This document shows, one piece after another, positions 9,064 to 17,953 of a stretch of DNA of 64,000 nucleotides; the first letter of the stretch is position 1, and each line of letters starts with the position of its first letter. The notes under the pieces are model-generated. The model was given only the letters and a program-made list of their open reading frames with translations. It was not told the DNA's origin and ran no database searches. Origin of the DNA: Aphodovivens avicola. GTDB lineage: Bacteria > Actinomycetota > Coriobacteriia > Coriobacteriales > Eggerthellaceae. Location of the stretch: contig DVGW01000028.1 of the NCBI GenBank assembly GCA_018712515.1, forward strand, positions 51,347-115,346, written 5' to 3'. A program made the translations under genes and the position numbers.

Positions 9064-11652
9064 ATGCTCGAGGCGCTTGATATTCATGTGACGGGAGTCG
9101 TGCAGGGCGTGGGGTTCCGCCCGTTCGTCTATCGGGCGGCCAAGCGCAACCTCGTCAGCGGCTGGGTGCTCAACGCGGTCGACGGCGTCGACATCCATGC
9201 GGAGGGCGAATCGCGCCTTCTGGACACGTTCGTCATCGAGATCTCCGAGAACGCCCCCGCGGCGGCGCAGGTGCGCGAGATCGATCTGAAGGAAGTGCCG
9301 CTCCAGGGCTGCGAGGGGTTCGAGATCCGCTTCTCCGACGCCGCCGACAGCCGCGAGACCACGCTCGTGTCGCCCGATCTCGCCACGTGCGACGATTGCG
9401 TGCGCGAGCTGTTCGACCCCGCCGATCGGCGTTACCGCTATCCGTTCATCAACTGCACCAACTGCGGACCGCGCTTCACCATCATCGACAAGCTTCCCTA
9501 CGACCGCCCCGCAACCTCGATGAAGGGCTTCGAGATGTGCCCCGACTGCGCGGCGGAGTACGCCGACCCCGGCGACCGCCGCTTCCATGCGCAGCCTGAC
9601 GCCTGCTTCGCGTGCGGGCCGCGGATCTCGTGGAAGCAGGGCGACGATCCGGTCGCATGGGGCGGCACGCGGGAGGAGAGCGACGCGATCTTCGCCAGGG
9701 CCGTCGAGCTGCTGCTTGCGGGAGGCATCGTCGCGGTGAAGGGCTTGGGCGGCTTCCACCTGGCGTGCGACGCCTCCAACGCCGGGGCGGTGGAGCGCCT
9801 TCGCGAGCGCAAGCACCGCGAGGGCAAGGCATTCGCGGTGATGGCGGGGTCCGCGGATGACGCGCGGCGGGTTTGCCTGGTCGACGACGCGGAGCAGCGT
9901 CTGCTGGAGAGCCCCCAGCGCCCGATCGTGCTGCTGCGCAAGCGTCCCGGCGCTGCGCTGACGCCCCGGCTCGCTGACAAGCTGCCCGAGTTGGGCGTGA
10001 TGCTTCCCTGCACGCCCGTGCAGCATCTTCTGATGCATGATTTCGCCGAAGCCGCCGCGTCGCGCGCTGCGGGCGCGGACGGATTCGCCGAGGCGGGGAC
10101 GCTTCCTCCGATGCTCGTGATGACCTCGGGAAACATCCATGACGAGCCCATCGTCACCGATGACGGGGAAGCCTACGCGCGCCTCGCCGGCGTCGCCGAC
10201 GCGTTTTTGGGCAACGACCGGCCCATCCTGTCGCGCTACGATGATTCGGTGGCGCGCATCGTCAAGGCGGGCTCGTCGGGCGATGCCGTCCAGATGATCC
10301 GCCGCGCGCGCGGTTTCGCACCCGCCCCCATCGCAGTGGAGCAGGGCGGCGACCTGGGCCGCAAGACGCTGCTGGCGGTGGGCCCCGAGCAGAAGAACAC
10401 ACTCGCGTACGTGCGCCAAGGAGCGCAGCGCTCCGAAGCGTTCGTCTCGCAGCATATCGGCGACATGGAGAACGCCGAGACCTTCGACGCCTGGCTGGAG
10501 GCCAAGGAGCGCTACGCCAGGCTGTTCCGCTTGAACCCTTCGCTTCTGGCATGCGATCCGCATCCCGAGTACCTCTCGACCAAGTGGGCGCGCGAGCAGG
10601 CGCGCAAGGAGGGCATGCCGCTTGCGGAGGTGCAGCATCACCACGCGCATATCGCCTCGGTGCTGGGGGAGAACGCCATCGACGACGCGGTGTGCGGCAT
10701 CGCGTTCGACGGCACGGGCTACGGCATCGACGGCGCCATCTGGGGCGGCGAGGTGCTTCTGGCGAACCGCCGCGCTTTCGAGCGCTTCGCCAACTTCGCC
10801 TACGTCCCCATGCCGGGCGGCTCCGCCGCGATCAAGAACCCGCTGCGCATGGCGTACGGCGCGCTGTGGGAGTTCGACCTTCTCGACCACCCCGCGGCGG
10901 CGGACGCGCTCGCCCCCTTGGGCGCGGACGCGCTCGAACTGTGCGACCGCATGATCGAGCGCGGTTTGAACACCCCTTACACCTCGTCGGTCGGCCGCCT
11001 GTTCGACGCCGCCAGCGCTCTTCTGGGGATCTGCACCGACCCGACCTACGAAGGCGAGCCCGCGATCCTGCTCGAGGCCGCGATCGAGGGTCTCCCGGAG
11101 GCGTCCGCGTCCGCGCGCGAGGATTCCGCGACGCGCCGCTCCGCTGCTCAGGATCCTTCGGATCCTTCGTGCGCTCCGCTCCTGCAATCAGATGACACTG
11201 TAGATGGTGTGCAGACGGTCGCTCCATCCTCGCCCGCGGACGCGGACGCCCGCGCGCGCTACCGGATCGAGATCGTCAAGAACACCGCCACGCCCGAAAG
11301 CACGGCGCAGGACACCTCGGTGCTGCTGCTGGATGCGGCGCCCGTGTTCAAGGCGCTGCTGGACGATCGCGCTGCCGGCGTGCCCGTCGGCGTGATCGCG
11401 CGCCGCTTCCACGATGCGTTCGTCCAGGCGATCGCCGACGTCGCCGAGCTGTGCCGCGCTCTGTACGGCATCGGGACGGTGGCCCTGTCGGGCGGGGTGT
11501 TCATGAACCGCCACCTCATCGAGCATGCGCTCGAGGCGCTGGAGCGCGCCGGTTTCACGGTTGCCGTCAATCGCGAACTGCCGCCCAACGATGGCTGCGT
11601 CTCCTATGGCCAGGCTGTGGTAGCATGGGCCGCGAACGACGAGAAAGCCTGA
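9064..11652 (+). CDS. hypF: Carbamoyltransferase HypF, [NiFe]-hydrogenase maturation
   Basis: Uses carbamoyl phosphate to make the CN ligands of the [NiFe] site, handing carbamoyl to HypE. Domains in order: acylphosphatase-like (VVQGVGFRPFVYR, about 13-25), two zinc-finger pairs (CDDC/CTNC and CPDC/CFAC, about 108-190), a YrdC-like domain (about 215-400), and a Kae1-like domain with the metal-binding HHHAH (about 525) and SGGVFMNRH near the end. ATG 9064 follows GAGAAAGGGGAAG; a TTG 27 bp upstream is less likely. The 862-aa length exceeds the usual 750-780 because of a low-complexity insertion at about residues 680-735. hypC follows after 57 bp. Confidence 0.95.
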   Translation: MLEALDIHVTGVVQGVGFRPFVYRAAKRNLVSGWVLNAVDGVDIHAEGESRLLDTFVIEISENAPAAAQVREIDLKEVPLQGCEGFEIRFSDAADSRETTLVSPDLATCDDCVRELFDPADRRYRYPFINCTNCGPRFTIIDKLPYDRPATSMKGFEMCPDCAAEYADPGDRRFHAQPDACFACGPRISWKQGDDPVAWGGTREESDAIFARAVELLLAGGIVAVKGLGGFHLACDASNAGAVERLRERKHREGKAFAVMAGSADDARRVCLVDDAEQRLLESPQRPIVLLRKRPGAALTPRLADKLPELGVMLPCTPVQHLLMHDFAEAAASRAAGADGFAEAGTLPPMLVMTSGNIHDEPIVTDDGEAYARLAGVADAFLGNDRPILSRYDDSVARIVKAGSSGDAVQMIRRARGFAPAPIAVEQGGDLGRKTLLAVGPEQKNTLAYVRQGAQRSEAFVSQHIGDMENAETFDAWLEAKERYARLFRLNPSLLACDPHPEYLSTKWAREQARKEGMPLAEVQHHHAHIASVLGENAIDDAVCGIAFDGTGYGIDGAIWGGEVLLANRRAFERFANFAYVPMPGGSAAIKNPLRMAYGALWEFDLLDHPAAADALAPLGADALELCDRMIERGLNTPYTSSVGRLFDAASALLGICTDPTYEGEPAILLEAAIEGLPEASASAREDSATRRSAAQDPSDPSCAPLLQSDDTVDGVQTVAPSSPADADARARYRIEIVKNTATPESTAQDTSVLLLDAAPVFKALLDDRAAGVPVGVIARRFHDAFVQAIADVAELCRALYGIGTVALSGGVFMNRHLIEHALEALERAGFTVAVNRELPPNDGCVSYGQAVVAWAANDEKA

Positions 11653-11709
11653 TGCACCCCACCGTCTCCGAAGGGCGCTTGGGTGCGGGCCCGAAGGGGG
11701 ACGATAGCG

Positions 11710-11991
11710 ATGTGTCTTGCCATCCCTGCCAAGATCACCGAATTGAAGGATAACCGCCTGGCGACGGTCGACATCCTGGGCGTCAAGCGCGACATCGCGC
11801 TTGATCTGACGCCCCAGGCCGGTCTGGGCGATTTCGTGCTGGTGCACGCCGGATTCGCCATCGAGGTGGTCGATCCCGATTACGCCCAGGAGACGATCGA
11901 CCTCATCATGCAGTTCCCGGAGCTTGCGGGCGACGACGTGCCCCAGCCCGTCGACGCCGCGCAGCCGGTCGGCGCGGAGGCGGCGCGATGA
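11710..11991 (+). CDS. hypC: Hydrogenase maturation chaperone HypC/HupF family
   Basis: Small chaperone (93 aa) that, with HypD, assembles and delivers the Fe(CN)2CO unit to the hydrogenase large subunit. The N-terminus MCLAIPAKI is diagnostic: Cys2 is the functional residue, which fixes the start at 11710 although the frame is open upstream. The C-terminal tail after residue 75 is Pro/Ala-rich and not conserved in the family. It overlaps hypD by an ATGA junction, so HypC and HypD are probably made together. Confidence 0.95.
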   Translation: MCLAIPAKITELKDNRLATVDILGVKRDIALDLTPQAGLGDFVLVHAGFAIEVVDPDYAQETIDLIMQFPELAGDDVPQPVDAAQPVGAEAAR

Positions 11992-13094
11992 GCGTCGATG
12001 CCGCCGCGATGGAAGCCGAGCTGGCGGCGTTCAAGGATCCCAAGCTCGCGCGCGGCCTCATCGACTCCATCCAAAAGCTCGCGCCCGCCGAGGGCGCCAC
12101 GCTGATGGAGGTGTGCGGCACCCATACGGTCGCCATCGCGCGCAACGGCATCCGCGCGCTCATGCCCGAGGGCGTCAAGCTGTCGTCGGGCCCGGGATGT
12201 CCGGTGTGCGTCACGTCCAACCACGACATCGACGCGGTCATCGCGCTCGCGCGCGTCCCCGAGGTGACGATCGCCACCTTCGGCGATATGACGCGCGTTC
12301 CCGGCTCCACCTCCAGCCTGCTTGCTGAGCAGGCGGCGGGCCGCGACGTCCGGATCGTCTACTCCCCGCTCGACGCGCTGGCGCTCGCCCAGAACAATCC
12401 CGACCGCCAGATCGTGTTCGTGGGCGTGGGCTTCGAGACGACCACGCCGCTTTCGGCGATGGCGATCAAGCGCGCCAAGGCGCTCGGCCTCAAGAACTTC
12501 AGCGTGCTCGCCATCCACAAGAACATGCCCAACGCGCTGGAGGTCATCGTCAACGACCCCCAGCTGAAACTCGACGCGCTCATCCTCCCCGGTCACGTGA
12601 GCACCATCATCGGCGCGGAGCCCTACCGCTTCCTGGCCGAGAGGTACGGCGTCCCCGGCGTCATCACCGGGTTCGAGGCGGTCGACGTGCTCCAAGGCAT
12701 CGCCATGATCATGCGCCAGCTGCACGAAGGCCGCGCCGAGATCGAGATCGCCTACGCGCGCGGCGTCATGCCCGAGGGCAACCCCGTCGCGCTCGCTGCC
12801 ATCGACGAGGTGTTCGAGGTGTGCCCGGCGATGTGGCGCGGTTTGGGCGAGATACCCGGATCGGGCTACCGCATCCGCGACGAGTTCGCCGCGTTCGACG
12901 CGCTGCGGCGCTTCCAGCCCGACGTGGAGCCCACGCAGGAACCCAAGGGCTGCCGCTGCGGCGATGTCCTGCGGGGCGTCATGCCGCCGAACGAGTGCCC
13001 GCTGTTCCGCAAAGTCTGCACTCCCGAGAACCCGGTGGGGCCCTGCATGGTGTCCAGCGAGGGCAGCTGCGCCGCGTATTACCGCTACTACTGA
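11988..13094 (+). CDS. hypD: Hydrogenase maturation protein HypD
   Basis: Iron-sulfur scaffold on which the Fe(CN)2CO moiety is built. Diagnostic sequences are MEVCGTHTVAIARNGIR (about 37-53), SGPGCPVCVTSNHDID (about 66-81), GFETTTPL (about 148) and a cysteine-rich C-terminal cluster region (CRCG, NECPLF, KVCTPENPVGPCMV). Length (368 aa) is typical. hypE, hypA and hypB are not in the window, so the maturation set is split in this genome. cydA follows 174 bp downstream behind a terminator-like hairpin. Confidence 0.96.
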   Translation: MSVDAAAMEAELAAFKDPKLARGLIDSIQKLAPAEGATLMEVCGTHTVAIARNGIRALMPEGVKLSSGPGCPVCVTSNHDIDAVIALARVPEVTIATFGDMTRVPGSTSSLLAEQAAGRDVRIVYSPLDALALAQNNPDRQIVFVGVGFETTTPLSAMAIKRAKALGLKNFSVLAIHKNMPNALEVIVNDPQLKLDALILPGHVSTIIGAEPYRFLAERYGVPGVITGFEAVDVLQGIAMIMRQLHEGRAEIEIAYARGVMPEGNPVALAAIDEVFEVCPAMWRGLGEIPGSGYRIRDEFAAFDALRRFQPDVEPTQEPKGCRCGDVLRGVMPPNECPLFRKVCTPENPVGPCMVSSEGSCAAYYRYY

Positions 13095-13098
13095 AAAA

Positions 13099-13117
13099 TG
13101 TTACTAAAAAAATAACA
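13099..13117. promoter_or_regulatory. AT-rich dyad upstream of cydA (candidate redox-regulator site)
   Basis: TGTTA (13099-13103) and TAACA (13113-13117) form an inverted repeat with a 9-bp A-rich spacer, in an otherwise GC-rich sequence. It lies just after hypD and before the cydA leader. Rex-type sites have similar half-sites but usually a shorter spacer, so the binding protein is unknown. Confidence 0.3.
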
Positions 13118-13152
13118 ATTAACTCCTCAACCGAGGTTGCGGGTGCTACAAT

Positions 13153-13188
13153 GGCCTTGCGATGCGCTTCGCAAGGCCGTCTTTTTCT
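13153..13188 (+). terminator. Rho-independent terminator after the hyp genes
   Basis: GGCCTTGCGA (13153-13162) pairs perfectly with 13169-13178 across a 6-nt loop and is followed by GTCTTTTTCTTT. It separates hypFCD from cydAB. An extended -10-like TGCTACAAT (13143-13151) sits directly in front of it, which could instead make it a cydA leader attenuator. Confidence 0.7.
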
Positions 13189-13268
13189 TTCCGACCTCGC
13201 GCCACGCCTCGCCTTCGGCTGCCGCGCAAGGAGAGACGCGGCACAGGATATGGAAAGGGGGAGGGGAA

Positions 13269-14723
13269 ATGGATTGGCTTGATCCTGTCCTGCTGGGACG
13301 CATCCAGTTCACGCTGACGGCGGTCTACCACTTCATCTTCGTGCCGCTCTCGATAGGCATCGGCCTGATCATGGCCATCTTCGAGACAAAGGCGTTCCGC
13401 TCGGGATCCGAGAAGGACGCCGCGGCCGCGCGTTTTTGGGTGAAGCTGTTCACCGTGACCTTCGCGGTGGGCGTGGCCACCGGCATCACCATGGAGTTCT
13501 CGTTCGGAACCAACTGGGCCGACTACTCGCGATTCGTGGGCGACATCTTCGGCGCGCCGCTTGCCGCCGAGGCGCTGCTCGCGTTCTTCCTCGAGTCGGT
13601 GTTTTTGGGTGTGCTGCTGTTCGGCCGCGGCCGCGTGGGCAAGAAATTCTACCTGGCCAGCGCATGGCTCGTGTGGTTCGGCTCGTGCCTGTCGGCGCTG
13701 TGGATCCTCATCGCCAACTCGTGGATGCAGACGCCCGCCGGTGCCGAACTCGCCGCGGACGGGTCGCGTGCCGTCATCACCGACTTCTTGGCCGCCGCCT
13801 TCAACCCCTCCACGCTGCCGCGTTACGGTCACACCGTGACGGCGCTGCTGGTCATGGGCGCGTTCGTCGCTATGGCGATCGGCGGTTACTATCTGCTTAA
13901 GAAGCGTCATCAGGACTTTGCCATGAAGGCCGTCAAGATCGGCTCGATCGTGGGCATCGTCGCCACGTGCGGCCTGCTCGTGTTCGCGCATTCGTCGGCC
14001 GTCGAGGTCGCCGAGGAGCAGCCCACCAAGCTCGCCATGATGGAGGGCATGTACGATTCCGAGGTTCCGCCGCTCTACGCGTTCGGCTGGGTCGATGAGG
14101 AAAGCCAGGAAGTGCTGTCGCCCATCGCCATCCCCGGCGGCACGAGCTTCCTCGCCACCGGCACGTGGGACACCGAGTACATGGGCCTCAACGAGCTGGC
14201 CGAAACCGAGCAGTACGCCGACCTGTCCGTCGAGGATCTGCCGGTCAACCTGGTGTTCCAGAGCTATCACCTGATGGTCATGCTGTTCGGCCTCATCCTG
14301 ATCACCGTCGTGCTGGCGCTGATCTTCCAGCGCGGAGGCAAGCTCAAGGACAAGCGTTGGCTGCAGCGCCTGCTGTTCGTGAGCCCGCTGTTCCCGTTCT
14401 TCGCCATCGTGACGGGCTGGGTCACCGCCGAGATCGGCCGCCAGCCCTGGGTCGTCTACCCGTCGACGAGCGGTCCCGAGGGCGTGAGCCTGCTCACCAG
14501 CGACGCCATCTCCCAGTCGGTGTCGTCGGTCGAGGTGCTCGTCACCATCGTGCTGTTCACGCTCATCTACCTGTTCATCTTCGTCGCCTACGTGCGCATC
14601 GTCGCCCATTTCATCAAGAAGGGTCCCGATGACGGCGAGGCCGTCGCCCCCGCGGCGGACGCCAAGGCGACGTCCGGCGCCGCAGCCGTCGCTGCCGCCG
14701 GCGCTGCGAAGGACGGTGAGTAA
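13269..14723 (+). CDS. cydA: Cytochrome bd quinol oxidase subunit I
   Basis: Membrane subunit carrying the quinol site and hemes b558, b595 and d, reducing O2 to water at low oxygen. It starts MDWLDPVLLGRIQFTLTAVY, with the conserved heme-ligand His at residue 21 (YHFIFVPLSIG). GVATGITMEFSFGTNW, HSSAVEVAEEQPTKLAMMEG and WVTAEIGRQPWVVYP are all typical. The 484-aa length indicates the short Q-loop form. ATG 13269 follows GGGGAGGGGAA. The C-terminus is an Ala/Asp-rich tail. It is coupled to cydB 2 bp downstream; cydCD and a small cydX are not seen. Confidence 0.95.
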   Translation: MDWLDPVLLGRIQFTLTAVYHFIFVPLSIGIGLIMAIFETKAFRSGSEKDAAAARFWVKLFTVTFAVGVATGITMEFSFGTNWADYSRFVGDIFGAPLAAEALLAFFLESVFLGVLLFGRGRVGKKFYLASAWLVWFGSCLSALWILIANSWMQTPAGAELAADGSRAVITDFLAAAFNPSTLPRYGHTVTALLVMGAFVAMAIGGYYLLKKRHQDFAMKAVKIGSIVGIVATCGLLVFAHSSAVEVAEEQPTKLAMMEGMYDSEVPPLYAFGWVDEESQEVLSPIAIPGGTSFLATGTWDTEYMGLNELAETEQYADLSVEDLPVNLVFQSYHLMVMLFGLILITVVLALIFQRGGKLKDKRWLQRLLFVSPLFPFFAIVTGWVTAEIGRQPWVVYPSTSGPEGVSLLTSDAISQSVSSVEVLVTIVLFTLIYLFIFVAYVRIVAHFIKKGPDDGEAVAPAADAKATSGAAAVAAAGAAKDGE

Positions 14724-14725
14724 TC

Positions 14726-15760
14726 GTGGATATGTCCATCTTCCAATGCCTGTGGTTCTGCTTGATCTTCGTCCTCATCGCCGGCTATTTCGTGCTCGAC
14801 GGTTTCGACCTGGGTGCGGGCGTGCTGTATCCGCTCATCGCCAAGACCGAGGGCGAGAAGGCGGTCGTGCGTCGCAGCGTCGGCCCGGTGTGGGACGGCA
14901 ACGAGGTGTGGCTGCTCACCGCGGGCGGCGCGCTGTTCGCGGCGTTCCCCATGGCCTACGCCACCACGTTCTCGGGGTTCTACCTGGCCATCATGCTCGT
15001 GCTGTTTGGCCTGATCGTGCGTGCGATCTCGCTTGAGTTCCGCGCGCACGACCCCAAATGGGGCAAGGCGTGGGACGCGTGCTTCATCATCGGCTCGCTG
15101 CTGCCGGCGCTGCTGTTCGGCGTGGCGGTCGGCAACATCTACGCCGGCATCCCGATGGATGCCAACGGCGACTACTCCGGCATCCCCTTGCTGGGTCTCG
15201 TGACGCCGTTCACGCTGCTCACCGGCTTGCTGGGTTTGGCGATGTTCTTGGCTGCCGGCGCCGCCTGGGTGGCGCTCAAGGCCGAGATGGGATCCAAGCT
15301 GCGCGCGCGTGCCGCGAAGCTGCGCATGCCGCTGGGCGTCGCGGTCCTGGTGCTGTTCGCGGTCGTGTCCGTCTACGGGCACTTCATCATCCAGCCCGCG
15401 ATGGATCCCTCGCTCAACATCCTGCGCTGGCTGTTCGCGATCCTGTTCGTCGTCGCGGTTGCCGCATCGATGGCGCTCGGCCGCAAGGAGTCCGGCGACA
15501 AACCGGCGTTTCTGGCGCAGTGCGCCGCCGCGATCATGCTCGTCGGCCTGCTCGCCGCCTCCATGTTCCCCAACCTGGTCGTCGCCTCGGCTGACAGCGT
15601 GGGCGCGAGCATCACGCTGATGAACGGCTCGGCGACCGATCTCTCGCTGATGTGGATGACCGGCATCACGTGCGTCGGCCTGCCGCTCGTGCTCATCTAC
15701 CATGTCGTGATCTACCGCACGTTCCGCGGACGCATCTCCGAGAAGGACCTCGCCCATTAG
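14726..15760 (+). CDS. cydB: Cytochrome bd quinol oxidase subunit II
   Basis: Partner of CydA, 344 aa, with 8-9 predicted membrane segments. The N-terminus FVLIAGYFVLDGFDLGAGVL and GPVWDGNEVWLLTAGGALFA are family signatures. A GTG start at 14726 is chosen, although an in-frame ATG at 14732 is possible. In an anaerobe this pair usually serves oxygen detoxification or nanaerobic respiration. The following hairpin at 15830-15855 ends the unit. Confidence 0.95.
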   Translation: MDMSIFQCLWFCLIFVLIAGYFVLDGFDLGAGVLYPLIAKTEGEKAVVRRSVGPVWDGNEVWLLTAGGALFAAFPMAYATTFSGFYLAIMLVLFGLIVRAISLEFRAHDPKWGKAWDACFIIGSLLPALLFGVAVGNIYAGIPMDANGDYSGIPLLGLVTPFTLLTGLLGLAMFLAAGAAWVALKAEMGSKLRARAAKLRMPLGVAVLVLFAVVSVYGHFIIQPAMDPSLNILRWLFAILFVVAVAASMALGRKESGDKPAFLAQCAAAIMLVGLLAASMFPNLVVASADSVGASITLMNGSATDLSLMWMTGITCVGLPLVLIYHVVIYRTFRGRISEKDLAH

Positions 15761-15829
15761 GGCGAGCCGGCGCCGCGCCCGCCTCGCGAAGGCGCAGACG
15801 CCGTCCGCAGGCCCTGTCCGAGGATGATC

Positions 15830-15873
15830 CAGAAGCCCGCCTTGCGCGGGCTTCTGTGTATACTGGCTACAAT
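15830..15873 (+). terminator. Hairpin ending cydAB, overlapping a candidate promoter for the next gene
   Basis: CAGAAGCCCGC (15830-15840) pairs with GCGGGCTTCTG (15845-15855) over a 4-nt loop. There is no strong T-run. Immediately after it TGGCTACAAT (15864-15873) resembles an extended -10 element for the DUF4190-type gene. Confidence 0.55.
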
Positions 15874-15956
15874 GACGAACGGCGCTGCGCAACGGGGAAG
15901 AGCGCGCGGTTCTCCGCGAGAAAAGCGACGGCATGCCATCTGAAAAGGGGGCGGCG

Positions 15957-17156
15957 ATGGACGAACGGCGTGACACCGGATTGAACGACGGTTTCGGCGT
16001 GAGCGCCGACGAGATGCTCGACGCTTCCCAAACGCCGGTGGTCCAGGTGATGGGCGAGGGCATCCAGGATTCTGCGGTGGAGCCGCAGGGGGATGTCCAC
16101 GACGGATGGGCGGTCCAGCCGCAAGGATGGGGCGTGTCCGATGACGACGGCGGTTCGGGGCGGGAGCACCCTGCGCCCGCCGTGCCCGCACCCTCCTCCG
16201 CGATGCCGGGCGCTTCCTTTTCCGGAGCTTCGCGCGTGCCGGACGCCGCTTCCCCCGGGATTCCTTACGCGCCGGGCGCTCCCTTCGATCCTCCCAGCGG
16301 ATCCGTTTCCAGCACCGCGGCGAAGGCGGGGGTGATGCCGCTTGTGCTGGGCATCCTGTCCATCGTCACGGCGGGCGTTCCCGTTGCGGGCATCGCGCTG
16401 GGCGTTGTCGCCTTGGTGGCGTCCGCGAAGGCGATCAAACGCTACGGCAAAGACGGCAAGGCGGTTGCCGGCAGGGTGTGCGGCATCGTCGGCATCGCTT
16501 TCTCTGCGGTGGTGCTCGCCGCGAGCGTCGTCGGCACGGCGGCGTTCACCTCGCACCTGTCCGAGTTCACCGCACCGTCCGACCGGGGATCCTACTCGTC
16601 GAGCACGTTCAACGAAGAGGATCCCGCAGGATATCTTGCCGACGTGGATGCCGATGACCGCGCCGCCGAGGAGGCGGTCCGTGCCGAACTCGACAAATTC
16701 GCCGCGGGGGATCCCGATCTTGCCGCATGGCTCGCTGCGAAGGTCGACGAGCTGTTCTCGACGAGCGGGTATTCCCTCGCCGATATCGGGGTCGATTCCC
16801 GCGATGTCGCCGAGTGGATGATGGCAGACTTCTCGTACGAGATGGACGGCTCGTTCACGTTCTCGGATGGAACGGGAACGGTGTACGCCGATCTGGAGAC
16901 GCGCGATATGTTCGAGCTGCTCGAGGGATTCGACACCGCCTCCCAGGACATGATCGATTCGGGCCTGCTCGACGCCATGGACGAGGCGACGATGCTCGGC
17001 CAGTTCGGCCAGGCGTTCGTCGCCTCGATGGGCGCCGCCGAGGATTCCCGCATCGATTTCTATGCCGCTTTCGACGTGGTCGAGCAGGACGGCGCATGGG
17101 TGGTCGACCGCGCGTCCTGGGAAGAGGAGATAGCGTACGTGTTCGGCCTGTTCTAG
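15957..17156 (+). CDS. DUF4190-type membrane protein of unknown function
   Basis: A 399-aa protein with three parts: an acidic, Pro/Gly-rich cytoplasmic N-terminus (1-120), two membrane helices in a DUF4190-like block (about 123-190, VMPLVLGILSIVTAGVPVAG and GIVGIAFSAVVLAASV), and an Asp/Glu/Ala-rich domain presumably outside the membrane (200-399). The ATG at 15957 is chosen because AAAAGGGGGCGGCG precedes it; an upstream ATG at 15933 lacks such a site. No catalytic motif is recognised, and function is unknown. An envelope role is a guess from topology. Confidence 0.8.
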   Translation: MDERRDTGLNDGFGVSADEMLDASQTPVVQVMGEGIQDSAVEPQGDVHDGWAVQPQGWGVSDDDGGSGREHPAPAVPAPSSAMPGASFSGASRVPDAASPGIPYAPGAPFDPPSGSVSSTAAKAGVMPLVLGILSIVTAGVPVAGIALGVVALVASAKAIKRYGKDGKAVAGRVCGIVGIAFSAVVLAASVVGTAAFTSHLSEFTAPSDRGSYSSSTFNEEDPAGYLADVDADDRAAEEAVRAELDKFAAGDPDLAAWLAAKVDELFSTSGYSLADIGVDSRDVAEWMMADFSYEMDGSFTFSDGTGTVYADLETRDMFELLEGFDTASQDMIDSGLLDAMDEATMLGQFGQAFVASMGAAEDSRIDFYAAFDVVEQDGAWVVDRASWEEEIAYVFGLF

Positions 17157-17175
17157 GCCGCGTTCCGGCGCTGCG

Positions 17176-17619
17176 CTACTGAAGGCGCCCCTGAAGCTCC
17201 TTCGCCGCCGCGGCCTTGTCGAAGTTGCCGCCGGTCTTCTGCGTGAGCGCGCCCATGACGCGTCCCATCTCCTTCTTCGTGGTCGCGCCGGTTTCGGCCA
17301 GGGTCGCATCGATCAGCGCGATCAGCTCGTCGCCCGAGATCTGCTTGGGCAGCAGACCCTCGAGGATCGCGACCTGCTCGGTGAGCGTGTCGGTGCGCTC
17401 CTGGTTGTTGCCCGCCTTGATGGAGCCCTCGAGCGTCTCCTTGGTCTGCTTGATCACGCGCTTGAGCATCGCGTCGACGTCGGCGTCGGTCACCTCGCGG
17501 CGCTCGTCAACCTCGATGTTCTTCAGCTCGCCGTGCACCTGGCGCAGGATGGACAGGCGCGTCTTGTCATGCGCCTTCATGGCGTCTTTGATCAGGGATT
17601 TCAGCTCGTCGTACGTCAT
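17176..17619 (-). CDS. GatB/YqeY domain protein
   Basis: A 147-aa protein of the YqeY family, related to the tail domain of GatB tRNA amidotransferase and proposed to bind tRNA. Seen are the N-terminal helical part LKSLIKDAMKAHDKTRLSIL and the C-terminal GATTKKEMGRVMGALTQKTGGNFD motif. Start ATG at 17619 (minus strand) with a GAGGAG site just upstream. It stands alone, converging with the DUF4190-type gene. Confidence 0.9.
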   Translation of the reverse strand: MTYDELKSLIKDAMKAHDKTRLSILRQVHGELKNIEVDERREVTDADVDAMLKRVIKQTKETLEGSIKAGNNQERTDTLTEQVAILEGLLPKQISGDELIALIDATLAETGATTKKEMGRVMGALTQKTGGNFDKAAAAKELQGRLQ

Positions 17620-17953
17620 ATGCTCCTCGATTCTCCCGTTGCGTGTCGCCTCGTGGCGCCTTTCGCCACCTGCCCCGCGTGCGGGGCGGTCGGCATCGCT
17701 TGCTTGCGGAACCGAGTATAGCGCAGCTTCGCCCGTCCCTTTCGCGCCGATGGTGCCAGGCTCTGGCGGCTTGCCGCCCCTTCGCGCCGATGGCGTTGGG
17801 CTTCAGCGGATCGGAGCGGCGCCAGGAGCGGATTGTCGCGGTGCGGTGCAGGATCGAGAGACGAGGACGATCGTTGGCGAGCCGTAAAGCGCGCGAAACC
17901 TAGCGGCAAGATGGCTTTGGTATGATGGAGGGGCAATCAACCGAAGGAGACCC
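17620..17953. other. 334-bp divergent intergenic region with two hairpin-type 13-mers and -10-like boxes
   Basis: No gene is supported here. It holds two copies of TTCGCGCCGATGG (17741-17753 and 17781-17793), whose core GCGCC-GAT-GGCGC can form a small hairpin; a third copy sits in the terminator at 55384-55424. A minus-strand TATACT (17715-17720) could serve the YqeY gene, and TATGAT (17921-17926) the downstream bPH2 gene. Confidence 0.5.

Noticed and set aside
13099..13117. Definite Rex operator before cydA
   Set aside because: Half-sites are similar but the 9-bp spacer does not match the usual Rex spacing; kept only as a dyad.
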